From positions 92,255 to 156,254 of the forward strand of contig NZ_JASZYK010000016.1 in NCBI RefSeq assembly GCF_030317035.1: 64,000 nt of DNA. Direction: 5' to 3'. The notes under the pieces are model-generated. The model was not told where the DNA came from. It was given only the letters and a program-made list of their open reading frames with translations, and searched no databases. Source of the DNA: Variovorax sp. J22G73. GTDB lineage: Bacteria > Pseudomonadota > Gammaproteobacteria > Burkholderiales > Burkholderiaceae_C. The translations under genes and the position numbers were made by a program. This document shows, one piece after another, positions 51,158 through 59,191 of the stretch; position 1 is the stretch's first letter, and each line of letters begins with the position of its first letter.

Positions 51158-51841
51158 ATGGGCCAATTCATCGATCTCACCGCCAAGGACGGCTTCACCT
51201 TTCCCGCGTACGTGGCCGAGCCCGCGGGCAAGCCGCGCGGCGCGGTGGTCGTGGTGCAGGAGATCTTCGGCGTGAACTCGCACATCCGCTCGGTGGCCGA
51301 CGGCTACGCGGCCGATGGCTACCTGGCGGTGGCGCCCGCCACCTTCCACCGCGTCAAGCCCGGCGTGGAGCTGGGCTATTCGGACGACGACATGAAGAAC
51401 GGCTTCGGCCTGAAGACGGCGGTGGAGGCGCTGCCCGCGCCCGGCGTGCTGCAGGACATCGAGGCATCGATCGCCTACGCATCGAAGGCCGGCAAGGTCG
51501 GCATCGTGGGCTACTGCTGGGGCGGCCTGCTGGTGTGGCGCTCGGCCGCGCTGCTGCCGGGCCTGGCCGCGGCGGCGCCTTACTACGGCGGCGGCATGAC
51601 CACGCCGGAAGAAGCGGCGCGCCAGCCGAAGGTGCCGGTGCTCGCGCACTTCGGCGACCAGGACCACTGGATTCCGCTGGAAACGGTGGAAGCCTTCAAG
51701 AAGGCGCACCCCGAGGTCGAGGTGCATGTGTACAACGCCAACCACGGCTTCAACTGCGACCAGCGCGGCTCCTACGACGCGACCGCGGCCAAGCTGGCGC
51801 GCGAGCGCACGCTGGCGTTCTTCGCCAAGCACGTGGGCTGA
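51158..51841 (+). CDS. dienelactone hydrolase family protein
   Basis: A 227-residue cytoplasmic alpha/beta hydrolase. The nucleophile Cys is in VGIVGYCWGGLLVWR near residue 120, the Asp in AHFGDQDHWIPLE near 170, and the His in NANHGFNCDQRG near 200: the Cys-Asp-His triad of dienelactone hydrolase. Early VVVVQEIFGVNSHIRSVADG (residues 29-48) is the family hallmark. It probably opens a lactone in aromatic degradation, or another activated ester. An efficient AAGGAG precedes the start. Confidence 0.9.
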   Translation: MGQFIDLTAKDGFTFPAYVAEPAGKPRGAVVVVQEIFGVNSHIRSVADGYAADGYLAVAPATFHRVKPGVELGYSDDDMKNGFGLKTAVEALPAPGVLQDIEASIAYASKAGKVGIVGYCWGGLLVWRSAALLPGLAAAAPYYGGGMTTPEEAARQPKVPVLAHFGDQDHWIPLETVEAFKKAHPEVEVHVYNANHGFNCDQRGSYDATAAKLARERTLAFFAKHVG

Positions 51842-51860
51842 GCGCGACCGGCCTGAAAAG

Positions 51861-51887
51861 AAAAAACCCGGCGCTGCCGGGTTTTTT
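51861..51887. terminator. Bidirectional intrinsic terminator
   Basis: AAAAAACCCGGC, GCT, GCCGGGTTTTTT: a perfect 12-bp stem with A- and T-runs on both sides. It separates the dienelactone-hydrolase gene from the convergent LysR gene, whose stop codon begins at its last base, and works in both directions. Confidence 0.93.
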
Positions 51888-52801
51888 CATGCGTGGCTGG
51901 TTTTGCGCGGCGTGCTGCCGGGGCCCACGCGGGTCTGCAGGAAGTCGAGCAGGGCGCGCAGCGCGGCGCTGTTGTGGCGCCGCTGCAGGTAGGCGGCCGA
52001 CAGCCACACGTCCTTGCGCGCGTAGTCCTGCAGCACGGGCACCAGCTCGCCGTGGTCGATGTGCGACTGCACCAGGATCGACGGCAGGTAGATCACGCCG
52101 AAGCCGTGCATGGCCACGCGGATCAGCGGCGCGCCTTCGGTGCAGTCCATGCGGCTCTTGACGGACACGTCGAGCGGGGTGCCGTTGTCGTCGAAGCGCC
52201 AGACCGGCTGCTGGCCGAGCAGCGAGAAGGTCAGCGCCTCGTGGGCGGCGAGGTCGCGCGGATGCTCGGGCTTGCCGTGCTTTTTCCAGTAGACGGGCGA
52301 GGCGCAGACCACCATGTTCATGAGCCGCAGCTTGCGCACGATGAGGTTGGCGTCTTCGACCGGGCCGCTGCGCAGCTCGACGTCGATGCCTTCCTCGGCC
52401 AGGTCGACGGTGCGGTTGGTCAGCTGCAGGCTGATGGTCACGTCGGGGTAGTAGCGCATGAAGTCGGCCAGCAGGTTCGGGAACTCGCCGCTGCCCATGC
52501 CGTGCGGGGCCGAGATGCGCAGCCGGCCGCTGGGCTGGCTGGCGCGGTCCTGCAGCTCGGACTGGGTGAGCTCGACCATCTCGAGCATGGGGGTGCTGCG
52601 GTCCAGCAGCAGCTGGCCGGCGTCGGTGAGGCTCACGGAGCGGGTGGAGCGGTTGAGAAGTCGCACGCCGAAACGGGTTTCCAGCTCGGCCACATACTTG
52701 CTGACCGTGGCTTTCGACATGTCGAGCCTCTTGGCTGCCTGGGAAAAGCTGCCGTGCGATGCAACTTCCCGGAAGGTTCTGATCAGATCGAGACTGTCCA
52801 T
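51887..52801 (-). CDS. LysR family transcriptional regulator
   Basis: A 304-residue LysR regulator. The helix-turn-helix covers SFSQAAKRLDMSKATVSKYV (residues 18-37) followed by LETRFGVRLLNRSTRSVSLT, the QseA/CrgA-like branch often linked to aromatic compounds. A T-N11-A palindrome (52814-52836) lies just upstream of its start, and a sister copy lies ahead of the small secreted protein gene at 53494. It therefore probably autoregulates and may also control that gene. Confidence 0.92.
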   Translation of the reverse strand: MDSLDLIRTFREVASHGSFSQAAKRLDMSKATVSKYVAELETRFGVRLLNRSTRSVSLTDAGQLLLDRSTPMLEMVELTQSELQDRASQPSGRLRISAPHGMGSGEFPNLLADFMRYYPDVTISLQLTNRTVDLAEEGIDVELRSGPVEDANLIVRKLRLMNMVVCASPVYWKKHGKPEHPRDLAAHEALTFSLLGQQPVWRFDDNGTPLDVSVKSRMDCTEGAPLIRVAMHGFGVIYLPSILVQSHIDHGELVPVLQDYARKDVWLSAAYLQRRHNSAALRALLDFLQTRVGPGSTPRKTSHA

Positions 52802-52813
52802 GAATGTGGGCCC

Positions 52814-52836
52814 ATTGTTTCCGTTTTGGGAACGCG
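52814..52836. promoter_or_regulatory. LysR-type operator, copy 1 (upstream of the LysR gene)
   Basis: ATTGTTTC, seven bases, GGAACGCG. The core GTTTC-N7-GGAAC meets the T-N11-A rule. It is 13 bp from the LysR start codon, a usual site for autorepression. Copy 2 at 53356-53378 agrees at 16 of 23 positions, including all of ATTGTTTC. Confidence 0.6.
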
Positions 52837-52934
52837 ATGGTTCGATTCTCTCGGGTTTTTCCTAACCTGTTCGGGCGACACTTCGGTTACACGCCGACGT
52901 CGCCAGCCAGGCTGGGTCGTTGGAAGGAACTGAA

Positions 52935-53270
52935 ATGACACGCTCGAACCTCACTGCCGCTCTCGTCCTGTCGCTGCTCGCTGCTTCCGGCGCCTCCAGC
53001 GCGCAGGCGCAGGGCTTCGCGCCGGTGCAGCCGCTGGCGGCGGTAACCAGCCGCAGCGACGTTGCCGCGGGCGCCGACGCCGCGGCGCGGGGAGGGAATG
53101 TGTATGGCGACGTGGTCGCCGCGCCGCTGAGGTCGCAGCCGAGTTCGCGCGACCGGGCGTCGATTCGCGCCGAGGCGGTGGCCGCCGCCCATGCGCCGAA
53201 CCAGAACCTGGACCGCCGCGCCTTCGTCAACAGCGAAGTGCCGCCGCAGTTCCAGACGCCAGGGCGCTGA
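52935..53270 (+). CDS. small secreted protein with APNQN-type repeat
   Basis: A 111-residue exported protein. A signal peptide (LTAALVLSLLAASGASSAQA) ends near residue 26. Two degenerate repeat units follow: one near 39-56 (SRSDVAAGADAAARGGNV), one near 71-91 with AEAV and APNQN (SRDRASIRAEAV, then AHAPNQNL). The mature protein has no Cys and is small, polar and probably partly disordered. It has the look of the DUF4148-like small proteins common in Burkholderiales, though I cannot confirm the family. Start 52935 follows GGAAGGAACTG. Confidence 0.75.
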   Translation: MTRSNLTAALVLSLLAASGASSAQAQGFAPVQPLAAVTSRSDVAAGADAAARGGNVYGDVVAAPLRSQPSSRDRASIRAEAVAAAHAPNQNLDRRAFVNSEVPPQFQTPGR

Positions 53271-53297
53271 GCCGCTGGTCATTCGCTTCGTGTGCAG

Positions 53298-53329
53298 GCC
53301 GGGCCGGTGCGAACCGGGCCCGGCTTTTT
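53298..53329 (+). terminator. Intrinsic terminator after the first small secreted protein gene
   Basis: GCCGGGCCGGT, four bases (GCGA), ACCGGGCCCGGC, then TTTTT: an 11-bp GC stem with one bulged C and a T-run. It ends 28 bp after the stop at 53270 and isolates this gene from the next small protein gene. Confidence 0.85.
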
Positions 53330-53355
53330 CATTGCTTGCATGCCTTCATGACGCG

Positions 53356-53378
53356 ATTGTTTCAATAGAGGAAACACG
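53356..53378. promoter_or_regulatory. LysR-type operator, copy 2 (upstream of the second small protein gene)
   Basis: ATTGTTTC, seven bases, GAAACACG. The core GTTTC-N7-GAAAC is a perfect 5-bp inverted repeat with T-N11-A spacing. It lies 115 bp upstream of the start at 53494, where a promoter-proximal activator site would be expected. Confidence 0.55.
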
Positions 53379-53493
53379 GTGTCTCTGATCGGCGTGTTCT
53401 GTCAGGCCTGTTCGCCCGGAAACTCGCTGCACAGGCAAGCGAACCAGCAAGCCTGGTGGACGAACCATCCGAACACACTAGGAGAACTGAACA

Positions 53494-53862
53494 ATGAAGA
53501 CCTCGCAAATCATCGCCGCTGCCGCCCTGACCCTGCTCGCCGCCACCGGCGCCCAAGCGGAAACGTACCAAGGCGTGAACACCGCCGTCTCGACCAAGAG
53601 CCGCGACGAAGTGAACGCCGAAGCCGTGCGCACCGCATCGGCTCCGAACCAGAACGTGACCCGCGGTTCGCGCGGCCCGGAAACGGTCGCCGTGTCGAAG
53701 GACCGTTCGATCGTCGAAGCCGAAGCCGTTCGCACCGCCTACGCTCCGAACCAGAACGTGACCGCCGGTTCGCGCGTGAACAGCAAGGTGATCTCGAACA
53801 TGCAACACCCGCTGGACGTGAATGTCCAAGCCCAGCAAGGTTCGGGCGCCGTCGCCAAGTAA
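53494..53862 (+). CDS. small secreted protein with two APNQN repeats
   Basis: A 122-residue exported protein. The signal peptide (IIAAAALTLLAATGAQA) ends near residue 22. Two near-identical units follow, with AEAVRTASAPNQNV at residues 42-55 and AEAVRTAYAPNQNV at 76-89, each followed by a Gly-Ser-Arg segment. No Cys in the protein. All Glu codons I read are GAA, unlike neighbouring genes, which favour GAG; this resembles the str operon and suggests high expression. Paralogue of the protein at 52935. Function unknown. Confidence 0.8.
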   Translation: MKTSQIIAAAALTLLAATGAQAETYQGVNTAVSTKSRDEVNAEAVRTASAPNQNVTRGSRGPETVAVSKDRSIVEAEAVRTAYAPNQNVTAGSRVNSKVISNMQHPLDVNVQAQQGSGAVAK

Positions 53863-53897
53863 TTGAAGCGGCCCCTCGGGGCTGTGGAAATAAAAAA

Positions 53898-53929
53898 GGG
53901 GCCACGCGAAAGCGTGGCCCCTTTTTTTT
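53898..53929. terminator. Bidirectional intrinsic terminator
   Basis: GGGGCCACGC, GAAA, GCGTGGCCCC, TTTTTTTT, with an A-run before the stem: a perfect 10-bp stem with a stable GAAA tetraloop. It serves the small protein gene on one strand and corA on the other. Confidence 0.95.
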
Positions 53930-53958
53930 GCCTGCGACCGGCCCGGGCCCGGGCCCGG

Positions 53959-55128
53959 TCAGCGCGTGCGCGCCAGGTAGCGCTTGCGCCAGAAAATCAG
54001 CACCAGCAGCACCGCGATGACCAGCATCGACGTCATCGCGATCCAGAAGCCGTCGGCCTTGTGCACCAGCGGAATGAACTCGAAGTTCATGCCGAAGATG
54101 CCAGCGATCAGGTTCAGCGGCAGGAACACGGCGGTGAGCACCGTCAGCACCCGCATGATGTCGTTGGCCCGGTGGCCCTGCACGCTGAAATGCATCTGCA
54201 CGGCCGTCTCTGCGTTCTGCTCCAGCCGGTGCACGTGGTGCACCACGCGCTCGATGTGCTCCAGCACGTCGCGGCTGCGAATCAGGATGAGCTCGCGCTC
54301 GCGCTGCTCCGTGTCGCCCTTGGGCGCGGGCAGCGTCTCCAGCGAGTCGATCCAGTCCTGCATGGCGGCGCGCTGGTCTTCGCAGATCTCGTCCAGGTGG
54401 TGCAGCGACTGGCGCGCCTCCATCAGCGCGCCCCAGTTGGTGAAGCGGCTGCGCGGGTCGATGAGCTCGGTCTGCCAGTGGTCGAGCTGTTTGGTGAGCT
54501 CGCGGCGCAGGTCGAGGTAGCCGTCGACGATCTGGTTGATCACCCGCAGCATCAGGTCCGACGGGCTTGTGGGCAGGCGCGCCGAGGTGGCGCGCGCGTC
54601 CAGCGCCGGGGCGCCGCGGCCGTCGCTCGCGCCGGCGGCCAGCAGCCGGGCGGCGAAGCCGTCGCGCACCGCGCCGTCTTCCGGGTGCACCGACAGCAGC
54701 ACCCGGTCGAACACGGCGAAGCCGACCGGGCGGGTGTCGACGCGGCGCAGCACGGGCGGGCCGCTGCGCGGCGGCGGGCGCTGCGGGCTGGCCGGGGCCG
54801 CCTGAGGTTGGCCCTGCACCGGGCCCTGCGCCGCACCAGCGCCTTGCCCGTTCGCCAGGCGCCGGAACACCAGCACGTCGTACAGCGAGGTGTAGTCGTA
54901 GTGCGAGGGCAGTTGGTCGTTCAGCAGGTCGGCCACGTGCAGGTCGACCAGCTGCGTGAGGCACAGCGTCTGCAGGATCTGCTGTACCTCGGGCAGCGCA
55001 TTGCGGAATTCCTCGCGCGTGAGCGAGATCCAGAGGTAGCCCCCGGCGCCGCACGCGCCCGGCACGCTCAGCGGCGCCAATGCCGCGTGCTCGCTGACCT
55101 CGGTGCGTTTGATTTCGAAGATGCGCAT
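53959..55128 (-). CDS. corA: CorA family magnesium/cobalt transporter
   Basis: A 389-residue inner-membrane channel. The hallmark GMN is in GIFGMNFEFIPLVHKADG near residue 335, between two C-terminal membrane segments (VLTVLTAVFLPLNLIAGIF and MTSMLVIAVLLVLIFW). The long N-terminal cytoplasmic domain has a Pro/Gln-rich insertion near 105-135 that is unusual. Closer to the ZntB-like or divergent CorA branch than to E. coli CorA, so metal preference is uncertain. It starts 18 bp downstream of the hemB stop and may be cotranscribed. Confidence 0.88.
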   Translation of the reverse strand: MRIFEIKRTEVSEHAALAPLSVPGACGAGGYLWISLTREEFRNALPEVQQILQTLCLTQLVDLHVADLLNDQLPSHYDYTSLYDVLVFRRLANGQGAGAAQGPVQGQPQAAPASPQRPPPRSGPPVLRRVDTRPVGFAVFDRVLLSVHPEDGAVRDGFAARLLAAGASDGRGAPALDARATSARLPTSPSDLMLRVINQIVDGYLDLRRELTKQLDHWQTELIDPRSRFTNWGALMEARQSLHHLDEICEDQRAAMQDWIDSLETLPAPKGDTEQRERELILIRSRDVLEHIERVVHHVHRLEQNAETAVQMHFSVQGHRANDIMRVLTVLTAVFLPLNLIAGIFGMNFEFIPLVHKADGFWIAMTSMLVIAVLLVLIFWRKRYLARTR

Positions 55129-55145
55129 GCCCGGTGCCTGCGCGG

Positions 55146-56159
<1,014 letters not shown>

Positions 56160-56213
56160 ATGCCCAAAATTGTGCCTGAAGCAACATTTCGGGGTACTTG
56201 CTGCCATGCAGCC

Positions 56214-56254
56214 AGTTGTCTGACAACTACGGAAAATCGTAGAACCAAGGTTCT
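56214..56254. promoter_or_regulatory. Three abutting palindromes upstream of hemB
   Basis: Palindrome one, AGTTGTC-T-GACAACT (56214-56228), is perfect. Palindrome two, CTACG-GAAAAT-CGTAG (56227-56242), shares two bases with it. Palindrome three, AGAACC-AA-GGTTCT (56241-56254), shares two with palindrome two. A T-run (56256-56263) follows. They could be protein-binding sites or a chain of RNA hairpins. Confidence 0.65.
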
Positions 56255-56295
56255 CATTTTTTTGCTTGAAATGTTAAAGAAAGTGGGCTATTCGC

Positions 56296-56324
56296 TTGAA
56301 ACCTTGTTTCGTCTTTGTTAAATT
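56296..56324 (+). promoter_or_regulatory. Candidate promoter of the hemB-hemJ intergenic RNA
   Basis: TTGAAA at 56296-56301 and TAAATT at 56319-56324 with 17 bp between them, or TTAAAT one base earlier. Both boxes are 4-5 of 6 matches to sigma-70. The segment is much more AT-rich than its surroundings. Transcription would start near 56331. Confidence 0.5.
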
Positions 56325-56330
56325 CTGAAG

Positions 56331-56433
56331 CGGGCGGCTTGCCGCTCCCCGCTTTTCCTCCCTGAGCGGGTGCCTTGATGTGTGACAGCAAAAGGGCTTC
56401 CCAGCCCGACGTGCAGACGTCGGGCTTTTTTTT
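56331..56433 (+). ncRNA. Putative small RNA or hemJ leader with terminator
   Basis: About 100 nt between the candidate promoter and a strong terminator, with an internal stem CCCGCT, 11 bases, AGCGGG (56348-56370) and the terminator stem at 56403-56426. The terminator points towards hemJ (start 56502), so this is a free-standing small RNA or an attenuating leader. No known family is recognised. Exact ends are not known. Confidence 0.5.
56403..56433 (+). terminator. Intrinsic terminator of the intergenic RNA
   Basis: AGCCCGACGT, GCAG, ACGTCGGGCT and eight T in total: a perfect 10-bp stem and T-run. The gene it ends cannot be hemB, which is transcribed away, so the transcript must start within the intergenic region. 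Confidence 0.9.
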
Positions 56434-56501
56434 GTCCGTCGCCTTGGCGGGGCAGGGCCAAAGCGGGGCGAGCCGCAGGGTGCGCCACTAAACTGCCCCG
56501 C

Positions 56502-56930
56502 ATGCTCTGGGTCAAATCTCTTCACATCGTCTTCATTGCCAGCTGGTTCGCGGGGCTCTTCTACCTGCCGCGGATCTTCGTCAACCTGGCGATGGTGCCG
56601 CCCGAGTCGGTGGCCGAGCGCGAACGGCTGCTGCTGATGGCGCGCAAGCTGCTGCGGTTCACCACGATGCTGGCCGTTCCGGCGATCGGCTTCGGCCTGT
56701 GGCTCTGGCTGGGTTACGGCATCGGCCGCGGGCCGGGCAACGGCTGGATGCACGCCAAGCTGGCGCTGGTGCTGGTGGCCATCGGCTATCACCACGGCTG
56801 CGGCGTGCTGCTGCGCCGTTTCGTGGCGGGGCAGAACCGGCGCAGCGACCGCTGGTACCGCTGGTTCAACGAACTGCCGGTGGTGCTGTTGCTGCTGATC
56901 GTGATCCTGGTGGTGGTGAAGCCGTTCTGA
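56502..56930 (+). CDS. hemJ: protoporphyrinogen oxidase HemJ-like membrane protein
   Basis: A 142-residue inner-membrane protein with four hydrophobic segments. The opening WVKSLHIVFIASWFAGLFYL (residues 3-22) with its conserved His and the later GNGWMHAKLALVLVAIGYHH near 80 are the HemJ (UPF0093) pattern. HemJ oxidises protoporphyrinogen IX late in heme synthesis in many bacteria without HemG or HemY. Start 56502 because upstream residues of the open frame do not fit the family. Divergent from hemB, a second heme gene, which supports the call. Confidence 0.85.
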   Translation: MLWVKSLHIVFIASWFAGLFYLPRIFVNLAMVPPESVAERERLLLMARKLLRFTTMLAVPAIGFGLWLWLGYGIGRGPGNGWMHAKLALVLVAIGYHHGCGVLLRRFVAGQNRRSDRWYRWFNELPVVLLLLIVILVVVKPF

Positions 56931-56944
56931 GTCCGGTTCGTACC

Positions 56945-58072
56945 GTGGAGAAGCCGCACAAGTCCGCTGCACTTCCCCTGGCGCTCGCCTACGCGGCGCT
57001 GATCGTCTATGCCAGCCTGTACCCGTTCGCGGACTGGCGCGACCAGGGCATCGCGCCCTGGGCCTACCTGTCGGCGCCCTGGCCCAAGTACTGGACGGGC
57101 TTCGACTTCGCGATCAACGTGGTGGGCTACGTGCCCTTCGGTTTTCTCTGCGCGCTGGTGGTGCTGCGCACGCGTCCGGGCGCGGGCGTGTGGCGCGCGG
57201 TGTTGCGCGCCAGCGCGGCGGGCGCCGCCATCGCCTTTGCGATGGAAACGCTGCAAAGCTACCTGCCGGCGCGCATTCCTTCCAACGTCGACCTGGGGCT
57301 GAACACCGCGGGCGCCATCGTGGGCGCGGTGCTGGCCGCGGGGCTCGAGCGCATCGGCGCGGTGGCGCACTGGAGCCGGGCGCGCTCGCAGTGGTTCGTC
57401 GAGGAGGCGCGCGGCGGCTTCGTGCTGCTCGCGCTCTGGCCGTTCGCGCTGCTGTTTCCGGCGGCCGTCACCTTCGGGCTGGGGCAGGTGTTCGAGCGGC
57501 TGGAGGGGGCCATTTCCGAATGGCTGCTCGACACGCCCTTCATCGACTGGCTGCCGGTGCGCCAGTTCGAGCTCGAGCCGCTGGTGCCCGCGGTCGAGCT
57601 GCTGTGCGTGCTGCTGGGGGCGCTGGTGCCCTGCCTGCTGGGCTATCTGGTGGCGCGATCGGCGGTGCAGCGCGCCGTGTTGCTGCCGCTGATCCTGCTG
57701 GGCGGCGTGGCGGCCTCGGCCTTGTCGGCGGCGCTGAGCTACGGCCCCGACCATGCCTGGGCGTGGCTCGACCTGCCGGTGCAGGTCGGCCTGGCGACGG
57801 CGCTGTTCGCGGGCGTGCTGCTGCTGTTCGCGCCACGCCGCCTCTGCGCGGCATTGCTGCTGGTGGGGCTGGTGCTGCAGTTGAGCTTGCTGAACCAGGC
57901 GCCCGAGAGCGCTTACTTCGCCCAGACCCTCGCCACCTGGGAGCAAGGGCGCTTCATCCGGTTCCACGGCCTAGCGCAATGGCTGGGATGGGTGTGGCCT
58001 TTCGCGGTGCTGGCCTATGTGGTGGCGGCGTTGTCGCGCCGGGCGCGGCCGAACGGGGACACGGCTGCATGA
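56945..58072 (+). CDS. VanZ family membrane protein, long form
   Basis: A 375-residue protein, about ten membrane segments. The VanZ-like domain is N-terminal: ALIVYASLYPFADWR near residue 20, YWTGFDFAINVVGYVPFGFL near 52 and AMETLQSYLPARIPSNVDL near 102. A second membrane half follows that VanZ alone lacks. The start is inferred as GTG at 56945, since no ATG lies near; it is 14 bp after the hemJ stop. VanZ-type proteins have been tied to cell-wall antibiotic tolerance, but the role of these long forms is unknown. Confidence 0.8.
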   Translation: MEKPHKSAALPLALAYAALIVYASLYPFADWRDQGIAPWAYLSAPWPKYWTGFDFAINVVGYVPFGFLCALVVLRTRPGAGVWRAVLRASAAGAAIAFAMETLQSYLPARIPSNVDLGLNTAGAIVGAVLAAGLERIGAVAHWSRARSQWFVEEARGGFVLLALWPFALLFPAAVTFGLGQVFERLEGAISEWLLDTPFIDWLPVRQFELEPLVPAVELLCVLLGALVPCLLGYLVARSAVQRAVLLPLILLGGVAASALSAALSYGPDHAWAWLDLPVQVGLATALFAGVLLLFAPRRLCAALLLVGLVLQLSLLNQAPESAYFAQTLATWEQGRFIRFHGLAQWLGWVWPFAVLAYVVAALSRRARPNGDTAA

Positions 58073-58119
58073 CAGCGGCGTCACAGCCGTGAAAGAGCCC
58101 CGGTCACTAAAATCGGCCG

Positions 58120-58473
58120 ATGCCCAGCCCCACACCCGCCACGTCGTCCGGCTACTACGGCCGCCACATTTTCTTCTGCCTCAACGAACGCAAGAACGGC
58201 GAGGACTCCTGCGCCATGCACAACGCGCAGGAAGGCTTCGACCGCTGCAAGGCGAAGGTCAAGGCCGAGGGCCTGTCCGGCCCTGGCAAGGTGCGCGTCA
58301 ACAAGGCCGGCTGCCTCGACCGCTGCGCCGGCGGGCCGGTGGCGGTGGTGTACCCGGAGGCCGTCTGGTACACCTTCGTGGACGGCGATGACATCGACGA
58401 GATCGTCGAGTCGCACCTGAAGCACGGCAAGGTCGTCGAGCGCCTGGTGCTGCCGGCCGATGTCGGCCGCTGA
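58120..58473 (+). CDS. thioredoxin-like [2Fe-2S] ferredoxin domain protein
   Basis: A 117-residue protein of the thioredoxin-like [2Fe-2S] ferredoxin group. The Cys pattern is C20, C31, C43, C65 and C69: HIFFCLNER, GEDSC, then NKAGCLDRCAGGPVAVVYP. The C20/C31 and C65/C69 pairs would hold the cluster; C43 is an extra. Redox partner unknown. It is 47 bp after the VanZ gene and 45 bp ahead of the hydrolase on the same strand, so likely one operon. Confidence 0.9.
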   Translation: MPSPTPATSSGYYGRHIFFCLNERKNGEDSCAMHNAQEGFDRCKAKVKAEGLSGPGKVRVNKAGCLDRCAGGPVAVVYPEAVWYTFVDGDDIDEIVESHLKHGKVVERLVLPADVGR

Positions 58474-58518
58474 ACTTTTTCGACGCCCTCCCGCTCGTAC
58501 CGTTGCTTCTCCGTGCCC

Positions 58519-59151
58519 ATGAATTCACAAACCGAAAAACTCAGCCTCCAGGGCGCCGCCGGCGCCATCGAGGTGCAGCGTGACCAGCCCGCGGACACGC
58601 CCCGCGGCACCGCGGTGATCGCCCATCCGCATCCGCTGTTCGGCGGTACCATGGACAACAAGGTCGTGCAGACCCTGGCGCGCGCCTTCGTGGCCTGCGG
58701 CTGGACCACGGTGCGCTTCAACTTCCGCGGCGTGGGCGCCAGCGAAGGCGTGCACGACGAAGGGCGCGGCGAGCTGGAAGACATGCTGCATGTCGTCGGC
58801 CAGCTGGCCTCCGACGGCCCGCTGGCGATCGCCGGGTTTTCCTTCGGCGCCTTCGTGGCGAGCGGTGCGGCGCACACGCTCTGGAGCGAGCGCGAGCTGC
58901 AGCAGATCGTGCTCGTCGGCACCGCCGCGGCGCGCAACACGGTGGCGACGCTGCCCGTCGAAGCGCACGAGCGCACGCTGGTGGTCCACGGCGAAGCCGA
59001 CGACACGGTGGCGTTGTCCGCGGTGATGGACTGGGCGCGGCCGCAGTCACTTCCTGTCACAGTCGTCCCGGGGGGCGGCCATTTCTTTCACGGACAATTG
59101 CCGCTGCTCAAAAGTCTCGTTGTCCGCCATCTGCGCGCGGGCACGGCCTGA
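58519..59151 (+). CDS. alpha/beta hydrolase, YsxA/DLH-like small hydrolase
   Basis: A 210-residue cytoplasmic alpha/beta hydrolase. HPHPLFGGTMDNKVVQTLAR near residue 36 is the family hallmark. The nucleophile Ser is in AIAGFSFGAFVASGAA near 110, the Asp in VHGEADDTVALSAV near 160 and the His in VPGGGHFFHGQLP near 188. So the triad is complete. ATG 58519 preferred; a GTG at 58513 is an alternative. Substrate unknown. Follows the ferredoxin gene. Confidence 0.9.
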   Translation: MNSQTEKLSLQGAAGAIEVQRDQPADTPRGTAVIAHPHPLFGGTMDNKVVQTLARAFVACGWTTVRFNFRGVGASEGVHDEGRGELEDMLHVVGQLASDGPLAIAGFSFGAFVASGAAHTLWSERELQQIVLVGTAAARNTVATLPVEAHERTLVVHGEADDTVALSAVMDWARPQSLPVTVVPGGGHFFHGQLPLLKSLVVRHLRAGTA

Positions 59152-59191
59152 CGGCCTCGCAGGCTTGTCTCCGTCTCTTTCCAAACTCCCC

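Larger units (their letters stand above)
56160..56501. other. hemB-hemJ divergent intergenic region (342 bp, no protein gene)
   Basis: The only gap over 300 bp in the window. It holds three abutting palindromes (56214-56254), a promoter-like element (56296-56324), and a probable short transcript ending at a strong terminator (56403-56433), each listed separately. The first 54 bp contain the hemB leader. I find no open frame with codon use like a real gene. Confidence 0.8.
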
